Assembly (NCBI GenBank): GCA_905221615.1
Contig: CAJNDT010000946.1
Coordinates: forward strand, 839,865-903,864
DNA from: Symbiodinium sp. CCMP2592
Lineage: Eukaryota > Sar > Dinophyceae > Suessiales > Symbiodiniaceae
Reading direction: 5' to 3'
DNA length: 64,000 nt
Shown here: in pieces, positions 22,200 through 32,800 of the stretch
How positions within the stretch are numbered: position 1 is the first letter of the stretch
Layout: every line of letters begins with the position of its first letter
Position numbers and translations under genes: made by a program
The notes under the pieces: generated by a model
Told to the model about the DNA's origin: nothing
Database searches by the model: none
The model's input: only the letters and a program-made list of their open reading frames with translations

Positions 22200-22575
22200 T
22201 AACCCTAAGGCTCAAAACCCTTAAACCCTAAACCCCTAAACCCTAAACCCCTAGACCCTAAACCCTAAACCAAGCCAGCAACCTAAACAAGAAGTGTCCA
22301 TAGCCATAACACCTTTAACCCTTATAAACCTGAGTGTAATTATACAATGCTGAAGCGCAAGACCATAAACCCTAAACCCTAAATCCCCAAACCCTAAACC
22401 AACCCAAGCAAGACCTAAACAAGAAGTGTGGAACCAGAGGTTACCGAAATAGTAGGCTACTAACCATGTAGATTCTATACCCCAGTAAACTACTACTTGG
22501 GTAACTGGAACCCTGAACCAACCAAGCAACCCTAAGCCCTAAACTCTAAACCCTAAACCCTAAACCCTAGAAGCG
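22200..22575. repeat. CCCTAAA tract containing an element
   Basis: CCCTAAACC units at 22200-22270, 22365-22400 and 22520-22575. Between them, 22438-22512 is a foldback (GAGGTTACCGAAATAGTAGG .. CTACTTGGGTAACTGG) shared with 32301-32398 and 59340-59410. Confidence 0.7.
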
Positions 22576-22659
22576 CAAAGCCCTAAACAAGAAGTGTGGA
22601 ACAACAGAGGAGTTACCAGAGCTCCCTGCTTCGGCAGTTTGACCTCGTGGAGGCGAACC

Positions 22660-22765
22660 CAAAGGGTCCTATGTACTGCTATGGTTGGTTTTTTCCCAAA
22701 TTATAACGTGAATTCCTACTATAGAAACCCTACATTCTAATAAGCGTGTATATTCGAGTACTGGG
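22660..22765. mobile_element. foldback element, family 3, right arm degraded
   Basis: Left AAAGGGTCCTATGTACTGCT; interior TTATAACGTGAATTCCTACT; the right end keeps only GAGTACTGGG. Confidence 0.6.
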
Positions 22766-23159
22766 TTCGTATATTTGCAGTTTCTAGGGATTGTTGAAAG
22801 GGCTTTAGGGTGATACAAATTAAGTGCCGAAAAAGTTTGAGATACGGCTTTGGGCCTTGGGTTTAGAGTCTAGAGTCTTTGAGGGAGTTTTGACAAGGCT
22901 GTGCCGCCGGCTCGTACCAGACCCTAAATTGCAACCAAAAACACCCGCCAACAGGGTTTGGGCTTGACTCGGGTTTGGGGCTTGAAGTTTTCAGCTTGCT
23001 TAGGTTCGGAGCGCTAAGCCTTACATGTCCAACCCAAAAACTCCGCAAAAGGTGTCTCTTGAGGTTTAGGTTTAGTTTGGGGCTTCGGGGTTTGGGTGTA
23101 GACGAGAGGGCATTGAGTGCTGCCAAGGGAAGAAGGATTTGGTGTTCCGGATTCTAGCT

Positions 23160-23270
23160 CTAAGGGTCCGTGTTGCAGTCCATGTGCCCAACTAGTAAAT
23201 ACTTTGGCCTTAAAGTAGTCCATGGTCAGGACTAAAGCATATACTATTTGGGGCATGGACCCTTAGGGTA
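23160..23270. mobile_element. foldback element, family 4
   Basis: CTAAGGGTCCGTGTTGCAGT at the left and GGGCATGGACCCTTAGGG at the right, with TACTTTGGCCTTAAAGTAGT inside. Confidence 0.8.
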
Positions 23271-23999
23271 GGCTCTGTCTTGGAGTTCGAGCCGCTGGAC
23301 AGGAGCTGACAAGGAGTGCTGCTGTCACGGCCCACAGCCGCTTCCATGCAATTAGTGGTTCGAGACGCCATGTTGTGGGGTGTAGATTCGCAGGGTGGTC
23401 GGACCAACAGCCCCCACAATTCGCGTTCAACTGTGTGTCGAACAGGGTTTGTGGTCTCTGGCTTTCCCCACCTGAAACTTGACTGTTCGTGAGTGCGATC
23501 AAGGACGCTTTTATCACATGGTATGTAAGTCTGTTCATTAAGAACGGTTACGTATTGTCATGGCTTGTAACCAGTAAGTCCATAAATTATGCTGGTCTAG
23601 GTGGCACACTGCCGGTGTTCAAGAAGAAAGGTTTATAGAATGGCGGTCACCATGCACAGCATTGGTGTTAGACCTCGAAACCGGAGCTCTATTAAGACCC
23701 TCCACTGCAGCTTCTCACCTTTGTCGGGAACTACAATTGAACCGTAGGTCCTAGTAGAGTCCTACACCCGAAACCTTAATCGCCGAAGTCTGAAACCATA
23801 GGCAAGTCCCCATTTACCCACATGATGGACTGGCGGGTACCAGAAGCCATTCGAAGGAGAATAGCAGTCCTAGGGTTCGTTCCATAATCACTGCACTAAT
23901 TAAAATACATGCCCAGAAAATATATCCACCAGAATCCCCCCGCAACTATTTCGATAATTAATTCCCCAATAAGACCATTGGTGTTACATCTTCTCCCAG

Positions 24000-24058
24000 G
24001 CAACCTCCTGGAGAGCATCAGCAGCACCTTGTGGGATGTCGTCACCCGCTCGGTCATG
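24000..24058 (+). CDS. probable short exon
   Basis: A strong acceptor (ACATCTTCTCCCAG, ending 23999) is followed by GC and then codons for NLLESISSTLWDVVTRSVM, an amphipathic helix. The likely donor is GC (ATG/GCTAGG), and TTTAGGGG follows. Helical segments like this follow the first membrane segment in Cache-receptor proteins, but the family is not proven. Confidence 0.5.
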
Positions 24059-24501
24059 GCTAGGGGCAGTTTAGGGGTTTGCATTTTGAGTTTGGAGCTT
24101 CAGTTTTGGGGCTCCGGGGTAGTCGGGATTCAGGCTGGTGGTTCAGGGCTCGGCGTGTTCGGGATTTGCAATTGGGGCTCGGTGGAGTCGCGGCTAACTT
24201 AAGGGTCCTTCACCCGGCCTTTGCCAAGCAAAACTCCCACCGCCCGCCTGCCGCTCCAAGGAAAGGGGACTTTTCTTAAATCCCGCTTACACCCACTAAA
24301 TCCCACATCCGGAAATGCTTCAGTCTTAAATTCCCTGCGCCTTTCTCAAGCAAAGCCCTAAACCCTGAAGCGTTGAAGGGTTTAGGGTGTAGAGTATGCC
24401 TCCACCTCAAAAACCTAAACTCTCGACTCTTATCCCCTGAACTCCCGAGCCCCAAGCCGAAAAGCCAAAACCCTATGCACTAAGCCTAGACACTTAGTAC
24501 C

Positions 24502-24608
24502 CCAAGGGTCCGAGTACCCAATAATCATATACTCTCCAAAATCCTAACCTACACAACTACTATCCTACAACCGAGTACCTAATTATTGGGTCCTTTGGAC
24601 CCTTGGGG
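24502..24608 (+). mobile_element. foldback element, family 2
   Basis: CCCAAGGGTCCGAGTACCCA .. GGTCCTTTGGACCCTTGGGG; TIR about 18 bp. Confidence 0.9.
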
Positions 24609-24689
24609 TAACCTTTTCCAAGGTTCTAGAGCCGCCAGATCGAGCCTTGGATGCTGTGCTCGGATCCCTGTGCGGGTCTCAGGGGGGGG

Positions 24690-24836
24690 GGGGGTATTTA
24701 TTAGGGACCCAAAAGGCACATAAGCATAAGCATTCTATAGGGATATCCCTACCTTATTGGGCTTCATTATAAGGGGTTTAGATGGGATATCTCTATTTCA
24801 ATTTTTGCTTATGTGCTTTTTGGGGGGTCCTAATTT
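24690..24836. mobile_element. long foldback element with AAAGCACATAAGC arms
   Basis: Left TTAGGGACCCAAAAGGCACA then TAAGCAT, right GCTTATGTGCTTTTTGGGGG then GTCCTAA. About 147 bp; single copy here. Confidence 0.8.
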
Positions 24837-25081
24837 GCCAGTGTTGGGTCCCGGTCCACCTGGGTATCAACAGTCCTATTGCTTTGCGGGTCATACCAAT
24901 CACCCTTTCATGACTTAGTAGCTGAGTGGATACACTTTACACTTTGTGGGACAATACTACCCTCTATAAAGCTGAAAGTGTAAACTTCTTGGTTCTTCTG
25001 AACTCAGCAACTAAGATGAAGCTTTTGTCATTTCGACCTGAATTATCATACCATCACCCAGGCAAATGGGCTCGAGGATGG

Positions 25082-25190
25082 GGGACTCGGCACCCTTATT
25101 CCCTTTCTTAGGGTCAGGTTCCCTTGTAGGCCCCTTTAAACCAAAAAGCACACCCTTGTTATTCCTAGGTTATTCTTGGGTCTAGTAAAT
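25082..25190. mobile_element. foldback element, family 9, left arm degraded
   Basis: Keeps CACCCTTATTCCCTTTCTTA, AAACCAAAAAGCACACCC and TCTTGGGTCTAGTA. Confidence 0.6.
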
Positions 25191-26007
25191 CATGGTATTT
25201 TGGCAGCGTAGGCACAAACGAATACTCATGTGGAGGCTCTTTCGACTTATGCTTTCAGCGAACTCTCGACCCTAAGCCCTATGCCCTAATCTATCCGAGG
25301 TTTTGGCTTGATCCAAGGATTCACATGTTCAGGATTTTGGGCCCAAAGACACTACTATCTAAGGCTTTTGAGCTATTTTGAGACTTAGCGCGAGGGTCTT
25401 TATGGTTTCGGACCTTTGGAAGCCTCGAACCTTCGACTTGATACACTCCACAGATGCTGATGCCCTCGACCTCAAAGCCTAAACCATGGATCCGTGCCTG
25501 GCCCCAAAATCCCGAAAGCTACAACTTTTCGTGGTTCTACTTGCAAATCGTTGGTTATGTTGTCCAACTGAAGGTGTTCGTTCTTTTCGGTATTGGTGTT
25601 GAATTACGCTTTGGGGTTGATGGGTGTGCTACTGTTCGGAAAAGCAACTATTGGAGTTTCTTGATCCTTCCGTTGGCCAGGGATATGCTGCGCAGCTTCC
25701 AGCCAAGCTTCACTTTCGCTTCTGTTCCTCTGCCGCTCTAAGAAGTTGTTGCGACCCGAACAGCCAGAAGCCTGAATTTTTCCTACGCCTCAAATCCTCA
25801 GTCCTAAGCCTTATAGAAAGTTAGCCCCAAGCCCCTGAACCCGAAACTCTAGATCCGCAAGCCTTACGTCCTACGATCACCCTAAAAATCTGCACCCTCA
25901 AATCCCAAATTTAGCGGGATGTTCGGGGATGATGGTTCGGGGGCTTTCGTGGTTGAGTGTAGTACCTTTTTCTTGGTTACCCGTTGTTCTTTTCTTCATG
26001 ACCCTCC

Positions 26008-26115
26008 CCTAAGGGTCCAAGTACCTAATTATCATATACTCTCCCAAATAGTAACCTACAAAACTACTATCCTAAACCCAAGTACCTGATTATTGGGTCC
26101 TTTGGACCCTTAGGG
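26008..26115 (+). mobile_element. foldback element, family 2
   Basis: CCTAAGGGTCCAAGTACCTA .. GGGTCCTTTGGACCCTTAGG. The most regular copy in the window. Confidence 0.92.
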
Positions 26116-26426
26116 CTCAAGGAAGAACAGGCCCTCCAAAGAAAGATGCGGCAAGCCAGGCTCGCACAGCCGAATTTGGAATAGGGTGTAGGGCCAAGCG
26201 GAATGGTAAGGGTTTTATTGTTTAGCAAATTCGGGTTGAGACTTTCGGGTTTGTTATGGCATGGCCTAGAGTTTCGGGGCTATGCAACTATAGTAAGGAG
26301 CCTTATAGCCTATAAGGAATCGTTACCCTAAACCCTAAACAGTATATTCGAGTATGGAGCTCTAATCTAAGGAATCGTTACCCTAAGCCTTAAACTCTAA
26401 AGTCTTAAACATCACATTGATTCTTA

Positions 26427-26540
26427 ACTAGGACTTGGAGTAGGCCCTTATTCCCTTTCTTAGGGTTCAGATTCCCTTACAAGCCCCTTTAAACCCAAAA
26501 GGAGCGCCCTTTTTCTTCCTAGGTCACTCTTGGGCCTAAC
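26427..26540. mobile_element. foldback element, family 9
   Basis: ACTAGGACTTGGAGTAGGCC .. AAACCCAAAAGGAGCGCCC .. CACTCTTGGGCCTA. A partial duplicate of the right arm (TACTCTTGGGTCTAGTTGAA) lies at 26580-26600. Confidence 0.7.
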
Positions 26541-26744
26541 TCTTACGTAGGTCTGGTTAAAGAGCCCTAAAAGGAAGCCTTACTCTTGGGTCTAGTTGAA
26601 GAGCCCTTTTTAGGAAGCCTTCGTTTGAAGTCAGGCCCCGGCCTCCCACCCTGAGCCCCGACTCGCCCAGGAAGAGCAGCGAGCCATGATCGCTTATCGC
26701 GCGATGGTGGAGCTCCAGGGCCAGTGACCATGCCAGCACGGAAT

Positions 26745-26875
26745 TCAGGGGTTTAGGGGTTTAAGGGTGAGAGTTTAGGGGTTTGGGGGTTTAGGGTTTA
26801 GGGGTTTAAGGGTGAGAGTTTAGGGGTTTGGGGGTTTAGGGTTTAGGGGTTTAGGGCTTAGGGTTTCGGGATTGG
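26745..26875 (+). repeat. about 52-bp tandem repeat of TTTAGGG units
   Basis: The unit containing GGGTGAGAGTTTAGGGGTTT occurs twice in tandem, then grades into plain TTTAGGGG. Confidence 0.8.
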
Positions 26876-26883
26876 GATTGACC

Positions 26884-26990
26884 TATATATGGCTCCATAG
26901 TAGCTCCTTTTTGAGATTACCTCATAGGATTCTAAAGTCTAAATATTATTAACCCAAAAAGGAAGTAGTTGCTATGGAGCCTCTAGGTAG
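26884..26990. mobile_element. foldback element with ATGGCTCCATAG arms
   Basis: Left CCTATATATGGCTCCATAGT then AGCTCCTTTTTG; right AAAAAGGAAGTAGTTGCTAT then GGAGCCTCTAGG. Confidence 0.75.
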
Positions 26991-27207
26991 GTTATGCTTG
27001 CTTCCCTAAGGGTCCACGCACCTCAGTCGTGTTTAGTCTTTTTTGAAGTAACTTTATATGGGCTACTTTAGAAACGCTTCCTTTCGGCTCCGCAGCCACA
27101 AGAGAGTTTCGACTCGCTGCCACTATCCCTCCACAAGCATGCTCTATGTTTTGTAGTACGAATTACGCCTCAGTACGTACTTGGCCTAGGTTTTATCTTC
27201 CTTGCAG

Positions 27208-27360
27208 GAGGGATGCTTTGAGCCCCGTGTCCTACCTGAACTGGATAGCAGAAGCTTGCCCACCCATGATTCGTTTCTGTTTCATCCACGATCTGCGATG
27301 CTTGTAGTTAGCCTGATCGTGAATGTTGTCTACAAGAAGCTTTCAGAATTGAGTGCGTAG
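27208..27360 (+). CDS. probable 3'-terminal exon
   Basis: Acceptor TTTTATCTTCCTTGCAG ends at 27207 with a good pyrimidine tract. Exactly 50 codons plus TAG follow (EGCFEPRVLPELDSRSLPTH .. VVSLIVNVVYKKLSELSA). A C-terminal hydrophobic helix is followed by basic residues. No family recognised. Confidence 0.45.
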   Translation, partial: EGCFEPRVLPELDSRSLPTHDSFLFHPRSAMLVVSLIVNVVYKKLSELSA

Positions 27361-27411
27361 GCACGGTTAACCCGTCTGTCTAAATCCGAAGCCTGCAGCC
27401 ATGATATAGAA

Positions 27412-27635
27412 CCTAGAGTAGGCCCTTGTATATTCCTTGTTTTGGGGTTCAGGTTCCCTTACAAGCCCCTTTAAACCAAAAAGGGCACCTTAGGTACGGC
27501 CCCCACTCAGTAATAGTTGAATCATATCCATAATATAGATATCTTAGGACCTTAATAGTAGCCCTGTTCTAGATTCTTACTGCATGGGGGCCGTACCCAA
27601 AGGGCACCTCTTGTTTCTCAGGTTACTCTGGGGTC
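27412..27635. mobile_element. family 9 element split by a nested element
   Basis: The left part (AACCTAGAGTAGGCCCTTGT .. CCAAAAAGGGCACCT) and the right part (AAAGGGCACCTCTTGTTTCT .. TACTCTGGGGTCTA) together form a normal family-9 element once the 27491-27598 insertion and one target copy are removed. Confidence 0.88.
27491..27598. mobile_element. 108-bp foldback element nested in family 9
   Basis: TIR TAGGTACGGCCCCCA at the left against TGGGGGCCGTACCC at the right. Flanked by an exact 11-bp direct repeat AAAGGGCACCT (27480-27490 and 27599-27609). The interior is AT-rich and non-coding. Confidence 0.93.
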
Positions 27636-27637
27636 TA

Positions 27638-27748
27638 CCCTAAGGGTCCATGTACTCATATAGTATATACACTGGTCTTAACGTACTCCCTAGATGGGTA
27701 CATTGGGCCCAAAATATGTGCTATTTGGGTCCATGGACTCTCAGGGTA
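27638..27748. mobile_element. foldback element, family 4
   Basis: ACCCTAAGGGTCCATGTACT .. GGGTCCATGGACTCTCAGGG. Lies within a few bases of the family-9 element. Confidence 0.88.
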
Positions 27749-27904
27749 ATATAGGGGCCTTAATAATTAGAATTTGGAGCCCGATCTACTATAACTATAA
27801 TAAGGACCCCCTCAAGATGGTTACATAGACCCTTAGGGTCTAGCTATTCAGGTCAGATCTGTGCTTCGCCTCCCTGGTCGGAAAGCAGTCTGAACAAGTT
27901 GCTT

Positions 27905-27965
27905 TGGGGGTTTAGGGTTTAGGGTTCAGGGTTTAGGGTTTTAGGGTTTAGGGTTTTAGGGTTGT
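27905..27965 (+). repeat. TTTAGGG tract
   Basis: Eight near-perfect units. Confidence 0.85.
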
Positions 27966-28103
27966 CTACATAGGCTTTACATCGACAGACCGGTAGGGAT
28001 TCCCAAATGCCAGCCCTATACCTTAAAACCTTAAACCACGAGTGCAAAGGTACGCCTTCCAGCAAAGCACAAGCCACCGATGCCCGGCCGAAAGTGGAAC
28101 CAA

Positions 28104-28206
28104 TATACGGGCCTTAATAATTACCCATACTATTTTGAGTGCTCCCTATTGTAATTATAGTACAATGGGCCCCAAAGCCCTATTCTAATTATTAAGGCCC
28201 CTATAG
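28104..28206. mobile_element. foldback element, family 12
   Basis: Left ATACGGGCCTTAATAATTAC, right CTAATTATTAAGGCCCCTAT, with an inner ATTGTAATTATAGTACAATG hairpin. Confidence 0.88.
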
Positions 28207-28689
28207 AAATTGTTTCCCCATGCTGTTTAACCTCGGGGGCTCAAGCAGTGAAGACCCGCAACTACCTTCCTGGCCTTTGTGCCATGTGATAGCTGTCAAA
28301 GCCACGTCAAGGTGAAGCTTCAGAGTTGCAGTTCAGATTTTCGGGGGATTGTTCAGGGTTTCAGGTTTGAGTCTTGATGTCTCATGCGTTATATCTAGAG
28401 CTACTCACCAGAGATGAGAAACCGCAGGGTTCAAGATTAGGTGTAGGGTCCGGGGTCCCCCGAAATCCAAAGAGGGTACTTTAGGACTTAACCAATACAA
28501 CAGATGAAACTCCGACTCCTAAGCTGCTGGGCCCGATCTATACCTGTAGTTTTTGTGTCTACATTTTCTAACCGTTGATATGGGAGGAGCTAAGGAGCCA
28601 GGGATGATGATACTCCCTTTTAAATAAGGAGCTAAAGAGCCAAGGGAACCCCCAAACCACTGGCTAGTTTTTTTAGCTACTTACGTAGG

Positions 28690-28930
28690 CTCTGATGTAC
28701 GCACATGTGCGTACATGTGCACGCACATGCATGCCAGCGATCCATGCGTGCATGCCTGCATGCCGACTTGCCTACATACCCGCATACCGACCTAGCTACC
28801 GACCTACCTACCTGCATACAAAGAGATAACAGCGGTACGGATGTCTAAATTGTATGTGTATGCACGTATGTGTGCATGCAGGCGTAGGCAGGCAGGCAGA
28901 CAGGCATGCAGGTAGTTTGGATGGCGCGCA
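28690..28930. repeat. alternating ACGCACATGC / GCAGGTAGG microsatellites
   Basis: GTACATGTGC, CATGCATGCCTG, CTACCTAC and GCAGGCAGGCAG runs form a purine/pyrimidine-alternating region of tetranucleotide repeats. No exon seen. Confidence 0.75.
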
Positions 28931-29539
28931 GGTAGGCATGTTCTTTTTAGTGTGATCTCTCGCAAGTCTGATGTGCAGGGGAAGTCCGTCTGCAGCCGTT
29001 TTGCTTTATCTTAGCCCGTAGGGCTTGCTGAGTTTTCCGACCCATGGTAAGAGCACCAGATTGCTAGCCTCTAGCCTCAGTCCAAACTATCTGCTTGATA
29101 TCCAGCACCCGAACCTAAGTCAGAACTTGCAGAACTCCAAACCCAGCTGAAGCTTCAGAGCTCGGAGGGACTAACCCCTGCTGAGAGGACCGGCCACCCT
29201 GAAGCTAGTCCCAACCGCTAAGTACATCACGCCCCAAGCTTTAGAAACGACTCATAGACCTGGGAGCCATCAACCTGCATACTCGTTTGCTATATGGTGG
29301 CGAAGACCTTTCTACATTATTCAACTAAACCAAACCGTAATTCAACCCGGAACCCTAAACCATACATGAAACCCTGCCCTTAACCCTTAATCCTGAATAA
29401 CCTTAACCCCCAAACCTTGACACGAAACCTTACTAAACCCCATCTGCAAAATCCCCAATCGCCAGACCCTCAAAAATCCGTCGAGATGCCTTACAGATGT
29501 CTCCTAGGGCCTTTTACAACCGATTATTATGCAACCCTT

Positions 29540-29790
29540 AGACAACCCTTGCAGAACCATTATAGAACCCTTGTAGAGCCCTGTAAGAACCCTTCTAGAG
29601 CCCGGATAGAACCCTAATAATTTCGCACCCATTATTAGAACCCTGTACAAACCCCTATAGAGCCCTTACAGAGCGCTAATAGAGCCCTAAACCCTAAACC
29701 CTAAACCCTAAACCCCTAAACCCTAAACCCTAAACCCTAAACCCCTAAACCCTAAACCCTAAACCCTCAACCCTAAACCCTAAACCCTCT
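29540..29790 (-). repeat. TAGAACCCTT repeats then CCCTAAA tract
   Basis: About ten TAGAACCC/TAGAGCCC decamers (29540-29690) change into some 14 near-perfect CCCTAAA units (29690-29788), which end at the acceptor of ankyrin exon 1. Confidence 0.85.
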
Positions 29791-29800
29791 AGAGCCGCCG

Positions 29801-29868
29801 ATGCTGCGCATCCGCTGGGCCTCTGGCACTGAGCTCGCAGCCATCGCCTGGGGCCAGTTCTCGGAGAG
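29801..29868 (+). CDS. ankyrin gene exon 1 (start codon)
   Basis: Acceptor-like CCCTCTAG ends at 29791, then AGCCGCCG and ATG at 29801. Ends GGAGAG before GTGGGC. Codes MLRIRWASGTELAAIAWGQF then SE. The ATG is chosen because the peptide matches the usual first strand of this ubiquitin-like domain; a short 5' leader exon may precede it. TTTAGGG-like intron follows the donor. Confidence 0.7.
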
Positions 29869-32800
29869 GTGGGCAGAAGGGTGCAGATCTTAGGGTTTCA
29901 GGTTTTCGGGTTTTCGGGTTTAGGGTTTGAGGGGTTTATAGGGTTTTATGGCTTTTTGGGTTTTTGGGTTTTTGAGTTGTTGGGTTTAGGGGTTTAGCGC
30001 CTGGGGGGCGGTGTAGCTGCAGCTCGTGTTGTCGGTGTCTCCCTCTTCTGTGTGGGTTTTGGCCCACGTGCGTGAACTAATGGACACGGTTTTCCACTCA
30101 GGGTTTAGCACTTGGTGTTCCATAGGGACCCTTAGGGGGGGCGTAGGGGGCCGTAAGGCGTGTAATGAGGACTTAATACCCCTACCCCCCTCCCGCTAAC
30201 CCCTCTAAGGGTCCCTATGAGTTTTCATAGGGTCTAGCGTTTGAGAATTGGGGCTTTCGGGATCAGGGTTCAGGGTTGAGAGCTTTCGGGTTGCCGCGCT
30301 ACTGGGAGGTTCATGGTTAGTTTTAAGTGGAGTTATAAGTAGGGCATCCACAATTATAACCCATATTAGGGGACTTATAACTCCACTTATATCTACCCAT
30401 GAACCTCCAAGTAGGATTGGGGTTCCGATCCGAAGAGACTCGACCATCTCGCAGTCAGGAGAGTTCTCCTTGGGTTTTAGAAGGCTTTTACGATGGTCGT
30501 TGGGAGGTGTGTTTGTGTGTTGGTGTGTGCTTGTTTAACCGCTTTCTATGAGCGTTATTTGCGTCCGGTGTTTGACGGGTTTTACGGTCAGGTGCCGACC
30601 GTGTTGTTTGGGCTTGCGGTCTTTTGAACGAGACACGAGCGGAGCAATAGATGTGACACGCTCATTTGCTCACCTAAGACTCTAAGTATATACACAGCAC
30701 CTACTTCGGGGTCTAAAGTCTGTAAACGGTACCTACTTTGGGCTATTTGGCGCCTTCGGGTCACCTTTCCCCGAGATTTCTTCCAACCCGACCTGAGCAG
30801 GACTGACGACACTGCGCAGCCCACGGTCGCAGCCCTGAAAAGAAGGCTGTATCTCGGCCGCCGAGGGGTTTCAGCGTGCAGGGCTGAGGAACCGGAGGGT
30901 GTAGAGTTTGGGGGTTGCTTTATTCGGGTTTAGCTAGCTTTCCCTTGGGATCAGAATACTACAAAAGCTTTATCTAGGGGCCCAAGAGCAATTAGTACAC
31001 GAGACCTTAGAGAACTCGGGTTGGAGGGGTTTAGGGTTGGGAACCCTCAACCCCCTAGGGTTTAGTCAAGAGTTTGGGCTTGAAGGGCTCCCTGCTTGAG
31101 CTACTCTTGCTTTTATTATATAGGAGCATAAATTACTGTAGAATTGGGTTTTGGGCTCCCTCATGGTATAGTTATAGTAAGGAACCCTAAAATAGTATTG
31201 GTAGTTACTTAGGCCCTATATTGTTCCTGAGTTTACACCCTAGATACCTTAACGATGATCCCCTCAATTATGGACTGCAACTGTAAACGCTGAACTGTTT
31301 GGGTAGCTCAGGCAATGTCTCTGTGGATACTCGCGCTTCCGACAGCGCCTTCTCGGCGACGATGGGGTTCTGACTGAGAATTCACCGCTGGACACGCTGT
31401 CCCTGAGCTGTGGTTTATTTGAGAGTTGAAAGTTCGGGGGTCTAAGGTTCATAGTGGAGTCTGGGTGTAGCGTTTAGGGTTCAGTGGCATGCAACAGGCT
31501 TGTTATAAGTGGTCTGCGATATAGTATATATATATATATAGAGAAAGAGAGAGATCATGCTTTCATTTCGGGTCATTCTTTGGGCTTTACATTTCGGACT
31601 TTTCATGCTTGTCACTTCTATTTCGCAGCTTCAAGACCTAAAGAAGCCGGAATCCATGCACATGTACACGCTTGCAGGACTAAGTGGCTAGCTAGACCCT
31701 TAGCTGTTACCGCAGCTCTAGTTTGGGGGGGGGGTATCTTATTTTCTTGGGATATTACAACATTCATAGAGAGGGTTAGGTCTCATGCAGGGGATTAATT
31801 ATCCACCACGACAAACGGAGGCTCTTTTGATTCAGGGACTCTGTCGTATTGAAAGCCTGTGCAGTTATTGGGCTGTGATCCAGCTGGGTAGCGACTTAAG
31901 TACATACTGCAAAAAGGGGGTTTTCCGAAAATAGGGGACCCTAATCTAGAAGCCCTAAACAGTAGGATCCTTATTATAGGGACCCCGAAAAAAGGTACCC
32001 CTAACTTTCTGAAAATTTCTTTTCCCGGCCCACAATCCAAGTGATCAAGTCTCAAAGCTCCGGGTCAGGTCGGATGTTCAGTTTGTCCTCGTGAACTTCC
32101 AGCCGCCTTTGGCGAGTGATTGCCTCGCACTTGTGGCCGCAGCAAAGGACAACAACTTGAAGGACCTGGAGGCTGGCCATCAAGCCCTGTCTCTAAGGGT
32201 CAAAGAGACCCAATTAGTCGGTACTCGGGTTCAGGATAGTAGTTATGTAGGCTACTGTTTTGGAGAGTATATGATAATCAGGTACCTGGACCCTTAGGGT
32301 ATAGGGATCCAGTTACGTTTATATAGTAGGTTACGAGGGTATATGATATATGGTTAGTAACCTGCTAATTCTTTGGGTAACTGGAGCCCTAGGGAAGTGG
32401 GGTAAGTCCTCTGGGTTCAAGCGTGTCGGGTTTCTTCTGAGCTTAAGGGATTCGTGAACACTGAACACTATGAATCTGCATCAATCTGACGGGGAAGCGA
32501 CGCTTTTGCCAGAACAAAAGTTCACTTGCTATGCAGGTCTTGCTGCAACGACCTCTGAATCCCAATGTGATGGATGCGAACGGGGAGGTCCCCTTGGGCG
32601 GGGCAGCTTGCTTCGGGAATCCAGAAGCAGCCCTCCTGCTGCTTGAAGCGAGTGCAGACGTAGAGACGCCCATGAGCGACGGCGCGACACCACTGGTGAT
32701 CGCATCCCAGAATGGCTATGTGGATTTCGTGCAGCTGCTGCTGGAGGCAAGGGCTGACCCAAACCGGGCACTTCCGCAACAAGGTGCCTCTGCACTGCAC

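Noticed and set aside
28690-28930. CRISPR-like or regulatory array
   Set aside because: Units are tetranucleotide microsatellites without spacers.
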